From positions 62,001 to 126,000 of the forward strand of contig NZ_LDUE01000021.1 of assembly GCF_001038485.1 (NCBI RefSeq): a DNA stretch of 64,000 nt. Direction: 5' to 3'. The stretch comes from Ornithinibacillus californiensis (GTDB taxonomy: Bacteria > Bacillota > Bacilli > Bacillales > Amphibacillaceae). The notes beneath the pieces were generated by a model. It was not told the origin of the DNA. It did no database searches and saw only the letters and a program-made list of their open reading frames with translations. A program made the translations under genes and the position numbers. Below, in pieces: positions 54,940 to 64,000 of this stretch. Within the stretch, counting starts at the first letter, position 1; each line of letters begins with the position of its first letter.

Positions 54940-55302
54940 TCAATTAGCTTCAAGTAATTCCTTTAATACAACCGCTTGATTATTCTCTTCATCTTTTGCT
55001 CCAAACAATAAGGTTACTCTCCCCTCTTGGTTAGAGACGATCTCGAATAAATGATTGAGAGTTTCTTTCTGTAATCCACGCTTAAGTTCTTCTAGATATT
55101 TTTCTTTGAATGACTCAAATTGGTACTCACCACCATGAAACGACTTCCGCAACTCGTTCGATGGCGCGATTTCTTTTAACCAATAATCTAGTTTTGCTTT
55201 TTCTTTGGAAAACACTCTTGGCCATAAACGGTCAACTAAAATACGTAAACCATCGTCTTCATTAACATCGCTATAGATGCGTTTACATACAATTTCCACC
55301 AT
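54940..55302 (-). CDS. DUF488 family protein
   Basis: A 120-residue protein of the DUF488/YeaO family. It has RIYSDVNEDDGLRILVDRLWPRVFSKEKA, then LDYWLKEIAPSNELRKSFHG and VTLLFGAKDEENNQAVVL. The function is unknown. The start is at 55302 after GGAGG. It lies upstream of chrA with a 150-bp gap holding a weak hairpin (about 54909-54940). Confidence 0.88.
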   Translation of the reverse strand: MVEIVCKRIYSDVNEDDGLRILVDRLWPRVFSKEKAKLDYWLKEIAPSNELRKSFHGGEYQFESFKEKYLEELKRGLQKETLNHLFEIVSNQEGRVTLLFGAKDEENNQAVVLKELLEAN

Positions 55303-55313
55303 ATCGTACCTCC

Positions 55314-55346
55314 AAAAAAATCACCCTCACGAGGAGGATGATTTTA
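55314..55346 (-). terminator. Terminator of pgcA
   Basis: AAAATCATCCTC, a 4-nt loop and GAGGGTGATTTTTTT on the minus strand, starting at the pgcA stop codon. Confidence 0.8.
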
Positions 55347-57077
55347 TGCAATAATTTCATTCATGACTTGATTCATTTTTTCCTTTAAGGCTGCTAGCGT
55401 CTTTTCGCTTTCCGCTAGAGTCGTACCACATGTTCCAAAGTAGCATTTAATTTTCGGCTCTGTACCTGATGGTCTTAGGCAGACCCAGCTATTTGCTTCT
55501 AGCACAAACTTAAGTACATTTTCTTGCGGAAGCTCGATTGTTTCCGTCTCACCACTAACTAGGTTATGACGTTTGCTTGTTACATAATCCTCAACCTGTT
55601 CAACAGAAAAGCCGGCTATTTCCTTAAATGGATTATTACGGATGGTATTCATAATGAGCGCAATTTTCTCTGTTCCTTCTTTTCCTTTTAATGTTAGTGA
55701 AGACATGCCTTCCCGATAATAACCATGCTTCTCGTATAGGTCTTCCAGTGCATCCAGTAACGTCTTCCCTTGCTTATTCCAATAGTAAGCCATCTCTGTT
55801 GCCATTACAGCCGCTTGGACAGCATCCTTATCACGAGCAAAGCTTGCAATTAAGTAACCATAGCTTTCTTCATAACCAAAAGCAAAGGCTTCACCAGTAG
55901 AATCAAATTGATGAATTTTTTCTCCAATATATTTAAATCCAGTAAGTGTGTTAATTGTTTTAACTCCATAGGATTCTGCAATAGTTTGACCTAATTCAGA
56001 AGTAACAATCGTCTTTAGTACCCGTGCATTAGAAAAAAGTACTTGATCCGTATGAGATAAAATATAATCGATTAGAAGAGCGCCTAACTGATTCCCAGTT
56101 AAAACCGTGTAGCCACCTGATGATTCTTTCACCGCTACACCTAATCGATCCGCATCGGGGTCAGTCCCCAATAAAATATCCGCATCCACCTTTTTGCCGA
56201 GTTCAATTGCCATCGTAAAAGCTTGATGTTCTTCTGGGTTTGGTGAGGCTACGGTTGAAAATTCAGGGTCGGGTTCGGCTTGTTCCTCGACTACATATAC
56301 GTTATTAAAGTTTAACTGCTCTAACCCTTTCGTAACTAAGGAGTAAGCTGTACCGTGCAACGGAGTAAAGACGATGTTCAAATCTTTATCCTGCTCGACT
56401 TCTGCATCATCCAATTTAGATATTTGGCGCAATCTTTCTAGGTATGCATTGTCCACTTCATCTTTTAACCATACTAATCGCCCACTATTTTCAATTTCTT
56501 CTTGTTCTAGAACAGGGATTTCCAATTCATTTTCAATCTCCTGAATCGCTTCAATAATTTTATTTGCTTCATCGGGAACCATCTGCCCACCGTCTTCGTT
56601 ATACACTTTAAATCCATTATATTCAGGTGGGTTGTGACTAGCCGTAATCATAGCGCCAGCAGCTGTTCCTAAGTAACGAACGGCAAATGATAATAAAGGA
56701 GTCGGTCTTAATGATTGGAAGACATACGTCCTTATTCCAAATGCTCCAAGAGTTTTAGCTGTTTCAATGGCGAACTCCCGCGACATATAACGGGAATCAT
56801 ATGCCACAACCACACCACGATCCTTCACATTCACCGTGTTTTCTAATAGATATTTTGCCAGTCCGTACACCGCTTTACGAATGGTGTATATGTTCATTCG
56901 GTTGGTTCCAACTCCTAGTACACCACGTATACCACCAGTTCCAAAAGTTAGTTCCTTATAAAAAGCATCTTCTAATTTTTCTCCATCTGATTGTAGTGCT
57001 CTTAATTCTTGTCTGAGATTCGTATCTAAATCTTGAAATGTATTCCATTTATCAAAGACTGACTTCCAATTAGTCAT
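55344..57077 (-). CDS. pgcA: Alpha-phosphoglucomutase
   Basis: Interconverts glucose 1-phosphate and glucose 6-phosphate for UDP-glucose, glycolipid and teichoic acid synthesis. The 577-residue protein has the phosphoserine in TASHNPPEYNGFKVY near residue 143, the metal loop DPDADRLG near 300, and a sugar-binding GYEESYGYL near 395. The phosphate-contacting CLRPSGTEPKIK is near 530. It starts at 57077. It corresponds to B. subtilis PgcA (YhxB), displaced from its usual place. Confidence 0.96.
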   Translation of the reverse strand: MTNWKSVFDKWNTFQDLDTNLRQELRALQSDGEKLEDAFYKELTFGTGGIRGVLGVGTNRMNIYTIRKAVYGLAKYLLENTVNVKDRGVVVAYDSRYMSREFAIETAKTLGAFGIRTYVFQSLRPTPLLSFAVRYLGTAAGAMITASHNPPEYNGFKVYNEDGGQMVPDEANKIIEAIQEIENELEIPVLEQEEIENSGRLVWLKDEVDNAYLERLRQISKLDDAEVEQDKDLNIVFTPLHGTAYSLVTKGLEQLNFNNVYVVEEQAEPDPEFSTVASPNPEEHQAFTMAIELGKKVDADILLGTDPDADRLGVAVKESSGGYTVLTGNQLGALLIDYILSHTDQVLFSNARVLKTIVTSELGQTIAESYGVKTINTLTGFKYIGEKIHQFDSTGEAFAFGYEESYGYLIASFARDKDAVQAAVMATEMAYYWNKQGKTLLDALEDLYEKHGYYREGMSSLTLKGKEGTEKIALIMNTIRNNPFKEIAGFSVEQVEDYVTSKRHNLVSGETETIELPQENVLKFVLEANSWVCLRPSGTEPKIKCYFGTCGTTLAESEKTLAALKEKMNQVMNEIIA

Positions 57078-57268
57078 CTAAAATATCCTCCAACATTATA
57101 ATATGCCCAAATTTTAACATAAAATCTTCCATTAATCTAATGGACTACCAGGGCTGTTTAAATTTGTTCCGTTTAGGTAAGAATTTAATATAGTTTTATC
57201 TTACTTCTTTAATGCGAAATGGATAAAAATACTATATGATTACCATAAAGAGAGAAGGTGTGTTGAAC

Positions 57269-58351
57269 ATGTTAAGCAAACGCTGGTTTCAAATGCTTGT
57301 AGCATTTATTCTAGTCTTTCTATTAATCTTACTCATTTATCATACACGATTTATATTTGATCCTATTCTAAAGTATATTGGAGCTGTGGCATTTCCGTTT
57401 ATTGCTGCTGGCCTACTCTTTTACTTAACCAAGCCTTTAATGAAGCTATTACTGAAATACAAGACGCCGAAGATTCTAGCAATCCTTCTAGTATTTGCTG
57501 TGCTTATATTAGTAGGTTATGTGTTTACTATTTTCATTATCCCTATCGCACAAGATCAATATACGAAGTTTGTACAGAATATACCCGCAATGCTGAAAGG
57601 CGCAGAAGATGTTATTAATTATGTCCAAACGAATCAAAATTTCATACCAAAAGAAGTTGAAGATACGATTGATAATATGATTGCTAATATTCAAACCTAC
57701 ATAGAAGGCTTCATGACATTTTTATTTAGTTTTATTAGCCAAGTCATCGGGTTTGTATTTACGCTTGTGTTAGTACCATTCTTCTTATTCTTTATGCTAA
57801 AAGATGGCGATAAGTTCATTCCCTTTGTCACCCAAATATTCGAAGCGAAAAAAGCTAGTAACCTACGTAATTTATTACAAAAAATTGACCATACACTTTC
57901 CGCTTATATCCAGGGTCAACTACTTGTTAGCTTAAGTATTGGGGTCATGCTGTTTATCGGTTATTTAATCATTGATCTCAGCTATGCTTTTTCACTAGCA
58001 TTGTTTGGTATGATGATGTGTGTTGTACCATTTATAGGTCCCTTTATTGCTGTTGTTCCAGCAATCCTTGTCGGGGCATTTCAGGACCCGATGAATGTGG
58101 TGTGGATTGCCATTATCATGATCATCGCACAACAAATTGAAGGTAATTTTATTTCGCCTAATATTATGGGGCATGTCCTACGTATCCACCCGTTGACGAT
58201 TATTACGATTATTTTGGCTGCAGGTAGCATCGCTGGCTTTATCGGCATCCTACTCGCAGTTCCATTTTATGCCGTTGTAAAAGCGATTATTGTGCATTTC
58301 TATGAGACGTTTAAAGACACGCGGAAAAATAAGGAAGATGCATTGATATGA
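57269..58351 (+). CDS. AI-2E family transporter
   Basis: A 360-residue polytopic membrane protein with an N-terminal pair of helices and a central amphipathic region with QNIPAMLKGAEDVINYV. The C-terminal helices contain PFIGPFIAVVPAILVG and EGNFISPNIMGHVLRIHPLTIIT, the family hallmark. Members include a reported Na+/H+ antiporter-like subgroup and AI-2 exporters. The substrate cannot be assigned. The start is the ATG at 57269 after GAAGGTG. It is monocistronic with a strong terminator. Confidence 0.9.
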   Translation: MLSKRWFQMLVAFILVFLLILLIYHTRFIFDPILKYIGAVAFPFIAAGLLFYLTKPLMKLLLKYKTPKILAILLVFAVLILVGYVFTIFIIPIAQDQYTKFVQNIPAMLKGAEDVINYVQTNQNFIPKEVEDTIDNMIANIQTYIEGFMTFLFSFISQVIGFVFTLVLVPFFLFFMLKDGDKFIPFVTQIFEAKKASNLRNLLQKIDHTLSAYIQGQLLVSLSIGVMLFIGYLIIDLSYAFSLALFGMMMCVVPFIGPFIAVVPAILVGAFQDPMNVVWIAIIMIIAQQIEGNFISPNIMGHVLRIHPLTIITIILAAGSIAGFIGILLAVPFYAVVKAIIVHFYETFKDTRKNKEDALI

Positions 58352-58353
58352 TT

Positions 58354-58386
58354 AAAAGCGACAGTTCTTGGGCTGTCGCTTTTTAT
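58354..58386 (+). terminator. Terminator of the AI-2E family gene
   Basis: AAAAGCGACAG and CTGTCGCTTTTT with an 8-nt loop. Confidence 0.85.
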
Positions 58387-58409
58387 TGTGGCTAGGCGTA
58401 TTCACATTT

Positions 58410-58594
58410 GGTTGATGTCGGCTGGGTTTTGGTTGATAATCGCTAGTTTTGGTTGATATTTTCTAAGTTTGGTTGATGTTCTCAAACAAACGGTTGATGT
58501 TCTTCGAAAATGGTTGATACTCTCCAGTTTTCGGTTGATACTCCCCCACTTTTGGTTGAAGCGCCCCGATATGCGGTTAATACCAATCGATAAA
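58410..58594 (+). repeat. 20/21-bp tandem array, GGTTGAT core (array 4)
   Basis: Cores start at 58410, 58431, 58451, 58471, 58492, 58512, 58533, 58554 and a degenerate GGTTAAT at 58575, with spacing 21,20,20,21,20,21,21,21. The total of 165 bp over eight steps is the same as array 3. It lies between the AI-2E terminator and the 3' end of the minus-strand GNAT gene. It is therefore downstream of both genes and outside the predicted AI-2E transcript. The minus-strand ORF at 58402-58716 is spurious. Confidence 0.92.
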
Positions 58595-58597
58595 ACC

Positions 58598-59446
58598 TCA
58601 CCCAAAGTAATACTCAACCGACTCCCCAACATCATAATAGCCAATCTTTCGGTAAATGCTATTGGAGGTAGGGTTAGTTGCATCCGTATATAAACTACAA
58701 AACTGAAAACCGTCATTTAATAGTTTCTGAGATAAAGCAGCGACTGCATTTGTTGCATGCCCTTTACGCTTATGTTCATCTGGTGTAAACACCGCATTTA
58801 CAGTCGCCCCGTTCTTTGTTCTTCTGGAGTTATTTGCCATGGATACAATCTCATCATTGACGCTCCACAGATACAGCGACTGATTCTGAATATACGTTCT
58901 TGCCATGCTATCCGCTTGTGGTTTAGTGATGGCTACATTTGCTTGCTCTCCAAATTGATACAGCCATTCGCGCACCGTTGATAAATGTCTATCAGTAGCT
59001 GGAAATAATTCACCATCTGGATTAGGGACAACTTTCACTTCATCCAGTTGATAAATTAATTGTTTCATATGTAAATCTGCCTTTTTTCCAGTCAGTTCCT
59101 TCCACCGCTCCACAAAGTGATTAGCCTGCGCTACTTGGCCGATAACTCCTGGCACTGGATATTTATGCTGGTATAAAAATTGTGTAACAGCTTGAATAAC
59201 ATCTTCTCGAGGATGTTTCACGCTCGCTAAAATCCACTTATTCGGAGGAGTTTGCATAAATGCATAAATCGCTTTTCCATCCTCTTCCACGATCCCTAGA
59301 CGAATTCCATCGGAGTAAATGCCAATATTATTTCTTCCACGTTCTAATAAACCTAACATTAGGTTATTTAACACTTCTTGTTCCAACAATAATTCTTCGA
59401 CTCTCTCCAGAAACCGCTTAATAGATGTTTCTAGTAATACCTTCAT
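58598..59446 (-). CDS. GNAT family acetyltransferase (two-domain)
   Basis: A 282-residue protein with a divergent N-terminal half and a GNAT domain in the C-terminal half. Its acetyl-CoA loop is VNAVFTPDEHKRKGHATNAV (R-K-G-H-A, about 220-232) and motif B is NPTSNSIYRKIGYYDVGES. It resembles the YitI/FR47-like branch. It starts at 59446. Its 3' end meets array 4. The substrate is unknown. Confidence 0.85.
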   Translation of the reverse strand: MKVLLETSIKRFLERVEELLLEQEVLNNLMLGLLERGRNNIGIYSDGIRLGIVEEDGKAIYAFMQTPPNKWILASVKHPREDVIQAVTQFLYQHKYPVPGVIGQVAQANHFVERWKELTGKKADLHMKQLIYQLDEVKVVPNPDGELFPATDRHLSTVREWLYQFGEQANVAITKPQADSMARTYIQNQSLYLWSVNDEIVSMANNSRRTKNGATVNAVFTPDEHKRKGHATNAVAALSQKLLNDGFQFCSLYTDATNPTSNSIYRKIGYYDVGESVEYYFG

Positions 59447-59554
59447 GCAATAAGCCCCCTTTATATGGTAAATTTAGATAAGTTAATTCATTTTACACTA
59501 ATCGGTTGTTTTGTTAAAGGGTTCGCGCTAAACTTAGCGTAAGGGGTGAGTAAC

Positions 59555-59734
59555 ATGACAGAAAAAGAACTACTTCATAAGCTAGATGAACTTAAATCAG
59601 ATTATGTTCGGATTCAGAGTGATTTAGATAAGCTAGTCTATGTACGAGGAAGAGCTTCCTCTGCCCAAGAGCAGCTGGTACGTATTGAAGAAGAAATCGC
59701 TGAGGTACGTAAGCAGTTAGAAGCATTTGAATAA
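59555..59734 (+). CDS. SE1832-like small coiled-coil protein
   Basis: A 59-residue, highly charged helical protein (ELKSDYVRIQSDLDKLVYV; RIEEEIAEVRKQLEAFE) resembling the SE1832 family of Bacillales, function unknown. The start is the ATG at 59555 with AAGGGGTGA upstream. The GTG at 59546 lies in that site. It ends at a bidirectional terminator shared with the antiporter gene. Confidence 0.75.
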   Translation: MTEKELLHKLDELKSDYVRIQSDLDKLVYVRGRASSAQEQLVRIEEEIAEVRKQLEAFE

Positions 59735-59772
59735 GAGCGCATAACCGTTATGGTTTATGCGCTCTCTTTTAT
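59734..59772. terminator. Bidirectional terminator
   Basis: AGAGCGCATAA and TTATGCGCTCT flank a short loop, with T-rich flanks on both strands between convergent genes. Confidence 0.85.
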
Positions 59773-61607
59773 TCTTGTTCGTTATTACCTAATCTAGTTT
59801 GAATTTTTGCCATTTCTTTATTTCTAGGCATCAGGCTAACGATTGTGTCACCAACACTTGGTACAGTTCTCATTTCTTCGGAGTAATATTTAATTTGACC
59901 AGATGGTTTAATGATATAAAGAAATACAGTCTCTGCATCCTTCTCATCTAGATATTGACGATAGGAATATTGTTCGGTAATTCTAGTTTGACGGAATACA
60001 AATCCTTGATTAACCTTTTCAATTAGATCCTCTAGGTTAACTTCTTTCTTAAATAGAATTCTGCCGCCTACTTTAGACACAATTTCCGTTGTTTTATAAA
60101 CCTTATCATACGGACTAATCTTAAACACATTCGTCCGACCATATTCAGGCATAAACGTGGTACAAACGAGTGAATTATATGCTTTACTATCGGTTGCTGC
60201 AATCAAGTATTCATATGGAATGGTATCTAAATGATACTCGGTTTGCTCCGAAAGTACTTCTTCATGATAAAACGGCACTCCCGCTTCTCTTGCAATTCTC
60301 AATCTTTCCCAAGAGCGGTCCACGATAATAATTGGTACGTTTGCTTTAGTTAGTGATTTAGCAAGCTCAACGGTAAATTCATTACTTCCAACAATTAACG
60401 TTCCTGGTCTTCCTTCCATCGAAAGGTTTAACTTCTTCGCAAGCCATCCAATGGAAAAACCATGCGCAATAACAGTGAAAAACACGAGACCAAACGTTAG
60501 CGCGATGAGGAGCTCAGCCTCTTGGTAGCCAGCTTCCAATAAGACGGTGGCAAAATAACTGGCAACTGTTAATGCAACGATTCCTCTAGGAGCAATCCAG
60601 CCAACTAATAGCTTTTCATTAAAGGTTAACCCCGTTCCAAATGTGGAAAGGAAAATCGATAATGGTCGAACTAAGAACATCATTAACAATACATACCCAA
60701 TGATATTCGGACTGAAGATTTCTAAGATCGTTTCCAATTTTAATGATGCGGTTAACATAATAAAGATTGCAGAAATAAGTAGAATGGAAATATTCTCCTT
60801 AAAGTGACGCATGTCTGCAACAGATGAAATTCCCATGTTTGCTAACGTAATACCCATAGCTGTTACTGATAACAATCCTGTCTCATGCATAATCTCGTCA
60901 GCTACAGTAAAACAGAGGATCACCACGGTAAATACTGCAGGTGACTTTAGAAATTCCGGTATATGTCCACGCTCAAACGCAAAGCCAATGACGCGCCCAC
61001 AAACCCAACCAAAGATGGCAGCAAATATTGATGCGGCAAAGAACATTAATAATTTTGTCCCATCAGGATCATCTGCCGTTAAATAAACTATAATTTCAAA
61101 AGCAAAAACAGCAAGTAAAGCCCCAATCGGATCAACAATGATTCCTTCCCACTTCAAGATTTTAGCAGGCCTTGGCTTTAATTTCGATTGACGTAGCAGT
61201 GGCATAATAACGGTTGGACCCGTTACAATGAATAAACCACCAATAACGAAAGCGACTGGCCATGGTAAACCGGCTATATAATGTGCAGTTAGGGAGCCAA
61301 GAATCCAAGCGATAAACGCCCCAACAGTAGAGATTCTAAAAACTGGTTTTCCTAATCCACGAAGTTCCTTAAAGCTTAAGTTTAAACTTCCTTCAAAAAG
61401 AATGATGGCTACCGCAACTGATATAATTGGACTATAAAGACTTCCAAAATCCTCTTCAGGGTTAATAAAACCTAATATCGGTCCAACCAGTAAGCCTGTT
61501 ACCGCCATCACAACGATTGCTGGCAGGCGATAACGCCAGGCTACCCATTGGGAACCAATCCCTAAGAAGAAGATGAGCATAACTTCTAGTAATAAAGATG
61601 AAACCAT
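59769..61607 (-). CDS. CPA1-type Na+(K+)/H+ antiporter with TrkA domains
   Basis: A 612-residue protein. About 12 membrane helices (1-390) include LPAIVVMAVTGLLVGPILG, GPTVIMPLLRQ and the ion-site region EGIIVDPIGALLAV. A cytoplasmic TrkA-N/Rossmann-like domain (GTLIVGSNEFTVELAKSL near 400) and a TrkA-C-like region follow. The layout is that of NhaP2/KefC-like antiporters gated by nucleotides. The cation is not predictable. It starts at 61607, in the alkaline- or salt-adaptation type of gene common in this group of bacilli. Confidence 0.88.
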   Translation of the reverse strand: MVSSLLLEVMLIFFLGIGSQWVAWRYRLPAIVVMAVTGLLVGPILGFINPEEDFGSLYSPIISVAVAIILFEGSLNLSFKELRGLGKPVFRISTVGAFIAWILGSLTAHYIAGLPWPVAFVIGGLFIVTGPTVIMPLLRQSKLKPRPAKILKWEGIIVDPIGALLAVFAFEIIVYLTADDPDGTKLLMFFAASIFAAIFGWVCGRVIGFAFERGHIPEFLKSPAVFTVVILCFTVADEIMHETGLLSVTAMGITLANMGISSVADMRHFKENISILLISAIFIMLTASLKLETILEIFSPNIIGYVLLMMFLVRPLSIFLSTFGTGLTFNEKLLVGWIAPRGIVALTVASYFATVLLEAGYQEAELLIALTFGLVFFTVIAHGFSIGWLAKKLNLSMEGRPGTLIVGSNEFTVELAKSLTKANVPIIIVDRSWERLRIAREAGVPFYHEEVLSEQTEYHLDTIPYEYLIAATDSKAYNSLVCTTFMPEYGRTNVFKISPYDKVYKTTEIVSKVGGRILFKKEVNLEDLIEKVNQGFVFRQTRITEQYSYRQYLDEKDAETVFLYIIKPSGQIKYYSEEMRTVPSVGDTIVSLMPRNKEMAKIQTRLGNNEQE

Positions 61608-61919
61608 CTTCTACCCCCTAAATTAAAATATATGGTCATTCTATATTCCTGAGCAAAAAAAGTAAACTATAATCGCCTTACATTTTTACGTCGTTACGGT
61701 AACAAGGATTATCATTATTATTCAACTTCTGTAACATTTAGAAATAGTATCCTCATATTCTCTTAATTTAATTATACTTGGAGGTTTAAATGTAAAACAG
61801 TAATTTTCCCTATAGCAAAGATTATTTTTTTAACAGATATTAACGGTCATTCTTTACTTTTTACAACTCGTTTATATTCAACATTTATGGTAGGATAAAC
61901 AAATGAGAGGAGGAAAAAC
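61608..61919. other. Antiporter-recQ intergenic region
   Basis: This 312-bp divergent spacer is AT-rich. I see no ORF, hairpin or repeat array in it. It must hold promoters for both the antiporter and recQ, but no pair of -35/-10 boxes is convincing. A TATACT at 61774-61779 lacks a partner. Confidence 0.5.
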
Positions 61920-64000
61920 ATGATCCTAGAGCAAGAATCCATATTAAAACAATACTTTGGTTATGAATCCTTCAGGCCTGGGCAAAAGGAAGTGATTGAA
62001 CGCGTCATTTCTTCTACAAATACATTAGCCGTCATGCCAACGGGTGGTGGTAAGTCTATTTGTTATCAGGTACCTGGCCTAACACTTGATGGAACAGCAA
62101 TCATTATATCCCCGTTAATTTCACTTATGAAAGACCAAGTTGACTCTCTCCTAGCTTTAGGAATTCCCGCAACCTTTATCAATAGTTCATTAACGACGGA
62201 AGAACAAGAAAACCGGATGACTGAGATTGCACAAGGCCGCTTTAAATTTGTGTATGTTGCACCAGAACGATTTGAATCAAATGGGTTTATCCAAGTTATA
62301 AGAGGACTCAACATATCACTCGTTGCTTTTGATGAAGCACATTGTATTTCACAGTGGGGACATGATTTCCGTCCTAGTTATCGTTCCATTGTTCCAAATT
62401 TAAAACGAATTGGAACCATCCCTGTTATAATGGCGCTTACCGCCACTGCGACCGAGGAAGTAATTTCTGATATTCAAGAGCTGTTACATATTCATTCACA
62501 AAATGTGATCAATACTGGCTTTGCCCGAGACAATCTCGCCTTTCATATTGTTAAAGGAAAGGATCGGACAAGCTATATTCGGGCTTTCCTAGAGGAACAT
62601 CAAGAGGAATCAGGCATTATCTATACCGCTACTCGAAAGCAAGCGGATGCGCTTTATGACCAGCTTTCTAGCCGTGGTATCCATGTAGCAAAATACCATG
62701 CAGGCATGTCGGAACAAGCTCGCAAACAAGCACAAGCAGCCTTTATTCATGATGAAAGTCCAATCATGATTGCCACAAACGCGTTTGGAATGGGCATCGA
62801 TAAATCGAATGTCCGTTACGTTATTCACTATGCGATGCCTATGAATATTGAATCCTACTATCAAGAAGCTGGAAGAGCTGGAAGAGATGGCGAATCAAGT
62901 GACTGTATCTTACTATTCTCCCCTCAGGACATCCAATTGCAAAAGTTTTTAATTGAACGATCATTGATGGATGAAGCTGCGAAACAAAATGAATATAAAA
63001 AGCTGCAAGCGATGGTGAATTATTGTCATACCCAGGGTTGCTTAAGTAGCTTTATTCTCGATTATTTTAAAGATCACAATTCACATGAGAATTGTGGCAG
63101 ATGCAGCAACTGTGTTGAAAAGGTAGAAAGGACTGACATTACCGAAGAAGCGCAAATGATTCTATCCTGTGTCAAGCGAATGGGTGAGCGTTTTGGTGTG
63201 AGTATGACTGCCAAAGTATTAAAGGGATCTAATGATAAAAAGGTCCATGAATTTAATTTAAGTACCTTATCCACCTATGGGCTCTTAAGAGCATATACGG
63301 AAAAAGAGATAACCGAACGAATTCATTTCTTGGTAGCAGAACAAATACTATCAACAGAGGAAGGAAAGTTTCCGACATTAAAGCTTAATCAGCAATCTAT
63401 TGAGGTCCTTAAGGGAAATCGAAAAGTTGAGATGTATACGGCACCTATTCCTACCGGAGATGAAGATGATTATTACAAAGACCTATTTGAAGCATTACGA
63501 GCTAGACGAAAGCAAATGGCGGACGAATTGAATGTACCACCGTATGTTTTATTCTCAGATGCGACGTTAAAAGAGCTTAGTAGATATTTCCCCGTTACAA
63601 AAGACGATATGCTTGAAATTAAAGGTATCGGGGAGAAAAAATATGATCAGTATGGCGAGGCGTTTTTGGAAGTCATTCAAACATGGCGTAAGGAACACCC
63701 AGAAGCAAAGACAAGAGTTAAAATTTCAGGGTCTTCTCCTACTCCAAAACCTAGAAAAAAAGAAGACGAAGGCCCAAGTCACCTAGCAAGCTATAAATTA
63801 TTCCAGTCCGGTAAATCCATAAAAGATATAGCAGCTATTCGTGACATGACCATCATGACGATTGAAAATCATTTATTTAAAGCTTTTAAAGATGGTTATC
63901 CCATTGCATGGAACATCTTTTTTAACGAAATTGAGGAAGCAAAAGTATTAGAAGTACGAAATTCCATCGAAGAACCTAAGCTTAAGCCATTAAAAGAAGC
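61920..64000 (+). CDS. recQ: ATP-dependent DNA helicase RecQ (runs off the window)
   Basis: A 3'-5' helicase; 693 codons are visible and the end lies beyond the window. Domains in order: helicase core with VMPTGGGKSICYQVP (Walker A near 42) and FDEAHCISQWGHDFRPSY (DEAH near 139), then the zinc/RQC part (YCHTQGC and NCGRCSNC near 365-400). An HRDC domain follows (LFEALRARRKQMADELNVPPYVLFS near 520), and a C-terminal helix-turn-helix region (SIKDIAAIRDMTIMTIENHL near 635). It is longer than B. subtilis RecQ (about 591). The start is the ATG at 61920 after GAGAGGAGG. Confidence 0.95.
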   Translation, partial: MILEQESILKQYFGYESFRPGQKEVIERVISSTNTLAVMPTGGGKSICYQVPGLTLDGTAIIISPLISLMKDQVDSLLALGIPATFINSSLTTEEQENRMTEIAQGRFKFVYVAPERFESNGFIQVIRGLNISLVAFDEAHCISQWGHDFRPSYRSIVPNLKRIGTIPVIMALTATATEEVISDIQELLHIHSQNVINTGFARDNLAFHIVKGKDRTSYIRAFLEEHQEESGIIYTATRKQADALYDQLSSRGIHVAKYHAGMSEQARKQAQAAFIHDESPIMIATNAFGMGIDKSNVRYVIHYAMPMNIESYYQEAGRAGRDGESSDCILLFSPQDIQLQKFLIERSLMDEAAKQNEYKKLQAMVNYCHTQGCLSSFILDYFKDHNSHENCGRCSNCVEKVERTDITEEAQMILSCVKRMGERFGVSMTAKVLKGSNDKKVHEFNLSTLSTYGLLRAYTEKEITERIHFLVAEQILSTEEGKFPTLKLNQQSIEVLKGNRKVEMYTAPIPTGDEDDYYKDLFEALRARRKQMADELNVPPYVLFSDATLKELSRYFPVTKDDMLEIKGIGEKKYDQYGEAFLEVIQTWRKEHPEAKTRVKISGSSPTPKPRKKEDEGPSHLASYKLFQSGKSIKDIAAIRDMTIMTIENHLFKAFKDGYPIAWNIFFNEIEEAKVLEVRNSIEEPKLKPLKE

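Noticed and set aside
61780-61795. Minimal start-stop ORF (GGAGG, five bases, ATG TAA) upstream of recQ
   Set aside because: The GGAGG directly follows the only nearby TATACT box, so it would hardly be transcribed. Probably chance.

Overview
The window is a chromosome segment from a low-GC, endospore-forming member of the Bacillaceae. The evidence is the sporulation and germination genes (spoIIR, spo0F, a pbpG-type class A PBP, cwlJ-gerQ), Firmicutes-only genes (rpoE delta subunit, hemQ, lipL, ywfO, ywgA, ywhD, ywdI, ywdK) and a gene order that follows the Bacillus subtilis ywl-ywj-ywi-ywh-ywf-ywd region. An Oceanobacillus/Virgibacillus/Ornithinibacillus-like host is a guess from overall style. 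There is no prophage, IS element, rRNA, tRNA or CRISPR array. No gene cluster looks like a new multi-gene system. The unusual content is in the intergenic DNA and in one Rpn-type nuclease gene.

Layout. 0.2-7.6 kb: mntP, ywlC (t6A synthesis), a DnaA-box cluster, ywlB, spoIIR, prmC-prfA, tdk and rpmE (type B). 8-17.4 kb: rho, glpX, murAB, tal, fbaA, spo0F, pyrG (with a CTP-sensing-type leader) and rpoE. 17.9-29.9 kb: an acyl-CoA catabolic block in the order mmgA-mmgB-mmgC-acdA-meaB-tetR-icmF, with fadF upstream. fadF has a FadR-type operator inside its promoter. Together these genes suggest beta-oxidation plus B12-dependent isobutyryl-/n-butyryl-CoA interconversion. 30-41 kb: argS-ywiB, pbpG, ywhD, ywgA-ywfO, lipL, an S51 peptidase, an Rpn-family nuclease and pta. 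41-47.6 kb: hemQ, cwlJ-gerQ, small membrane proteins, a YjiH-family transporter and an acyltransferase-3 protein. 47.8-64 kb: Ku and LigD (spore-type NHEJ), two unknown small membrane proteins, tcyP, an OsmC protein, chrA, DUF488, pgcA, an AI-2E family permease, a GNAT, an SE1832-like small protein, a Na+/H+ antiporter and the start of recQ, which runs off the end.

Two dispersed non-coding repeat families stand out. (1) Arrays of a 7-nt core (GGTTGAT, four loci) repeat every 20 or 21 bp, mean about 20.6 bp, in a 41-bp dimer pattern. A fifth array has a different core (CTAAAG) at nearly the same period. (2) Five copies of a GC-rich structured element (about 118 bp, or 183-239 bp with an apical insertion) have closing helices that differ in sequence yet stay paired. 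All five lie between co-directional genes in the same orientation relative to transcription. In addition, the Rpn-type nuclease gene carries a strong internal Shine-Dalgarno/ATG that would make a 76-residue C-terminal protein spanning a five-copy 12-nt tandem repeat. This matches an intragenic toxin-antitoxin arrangement.
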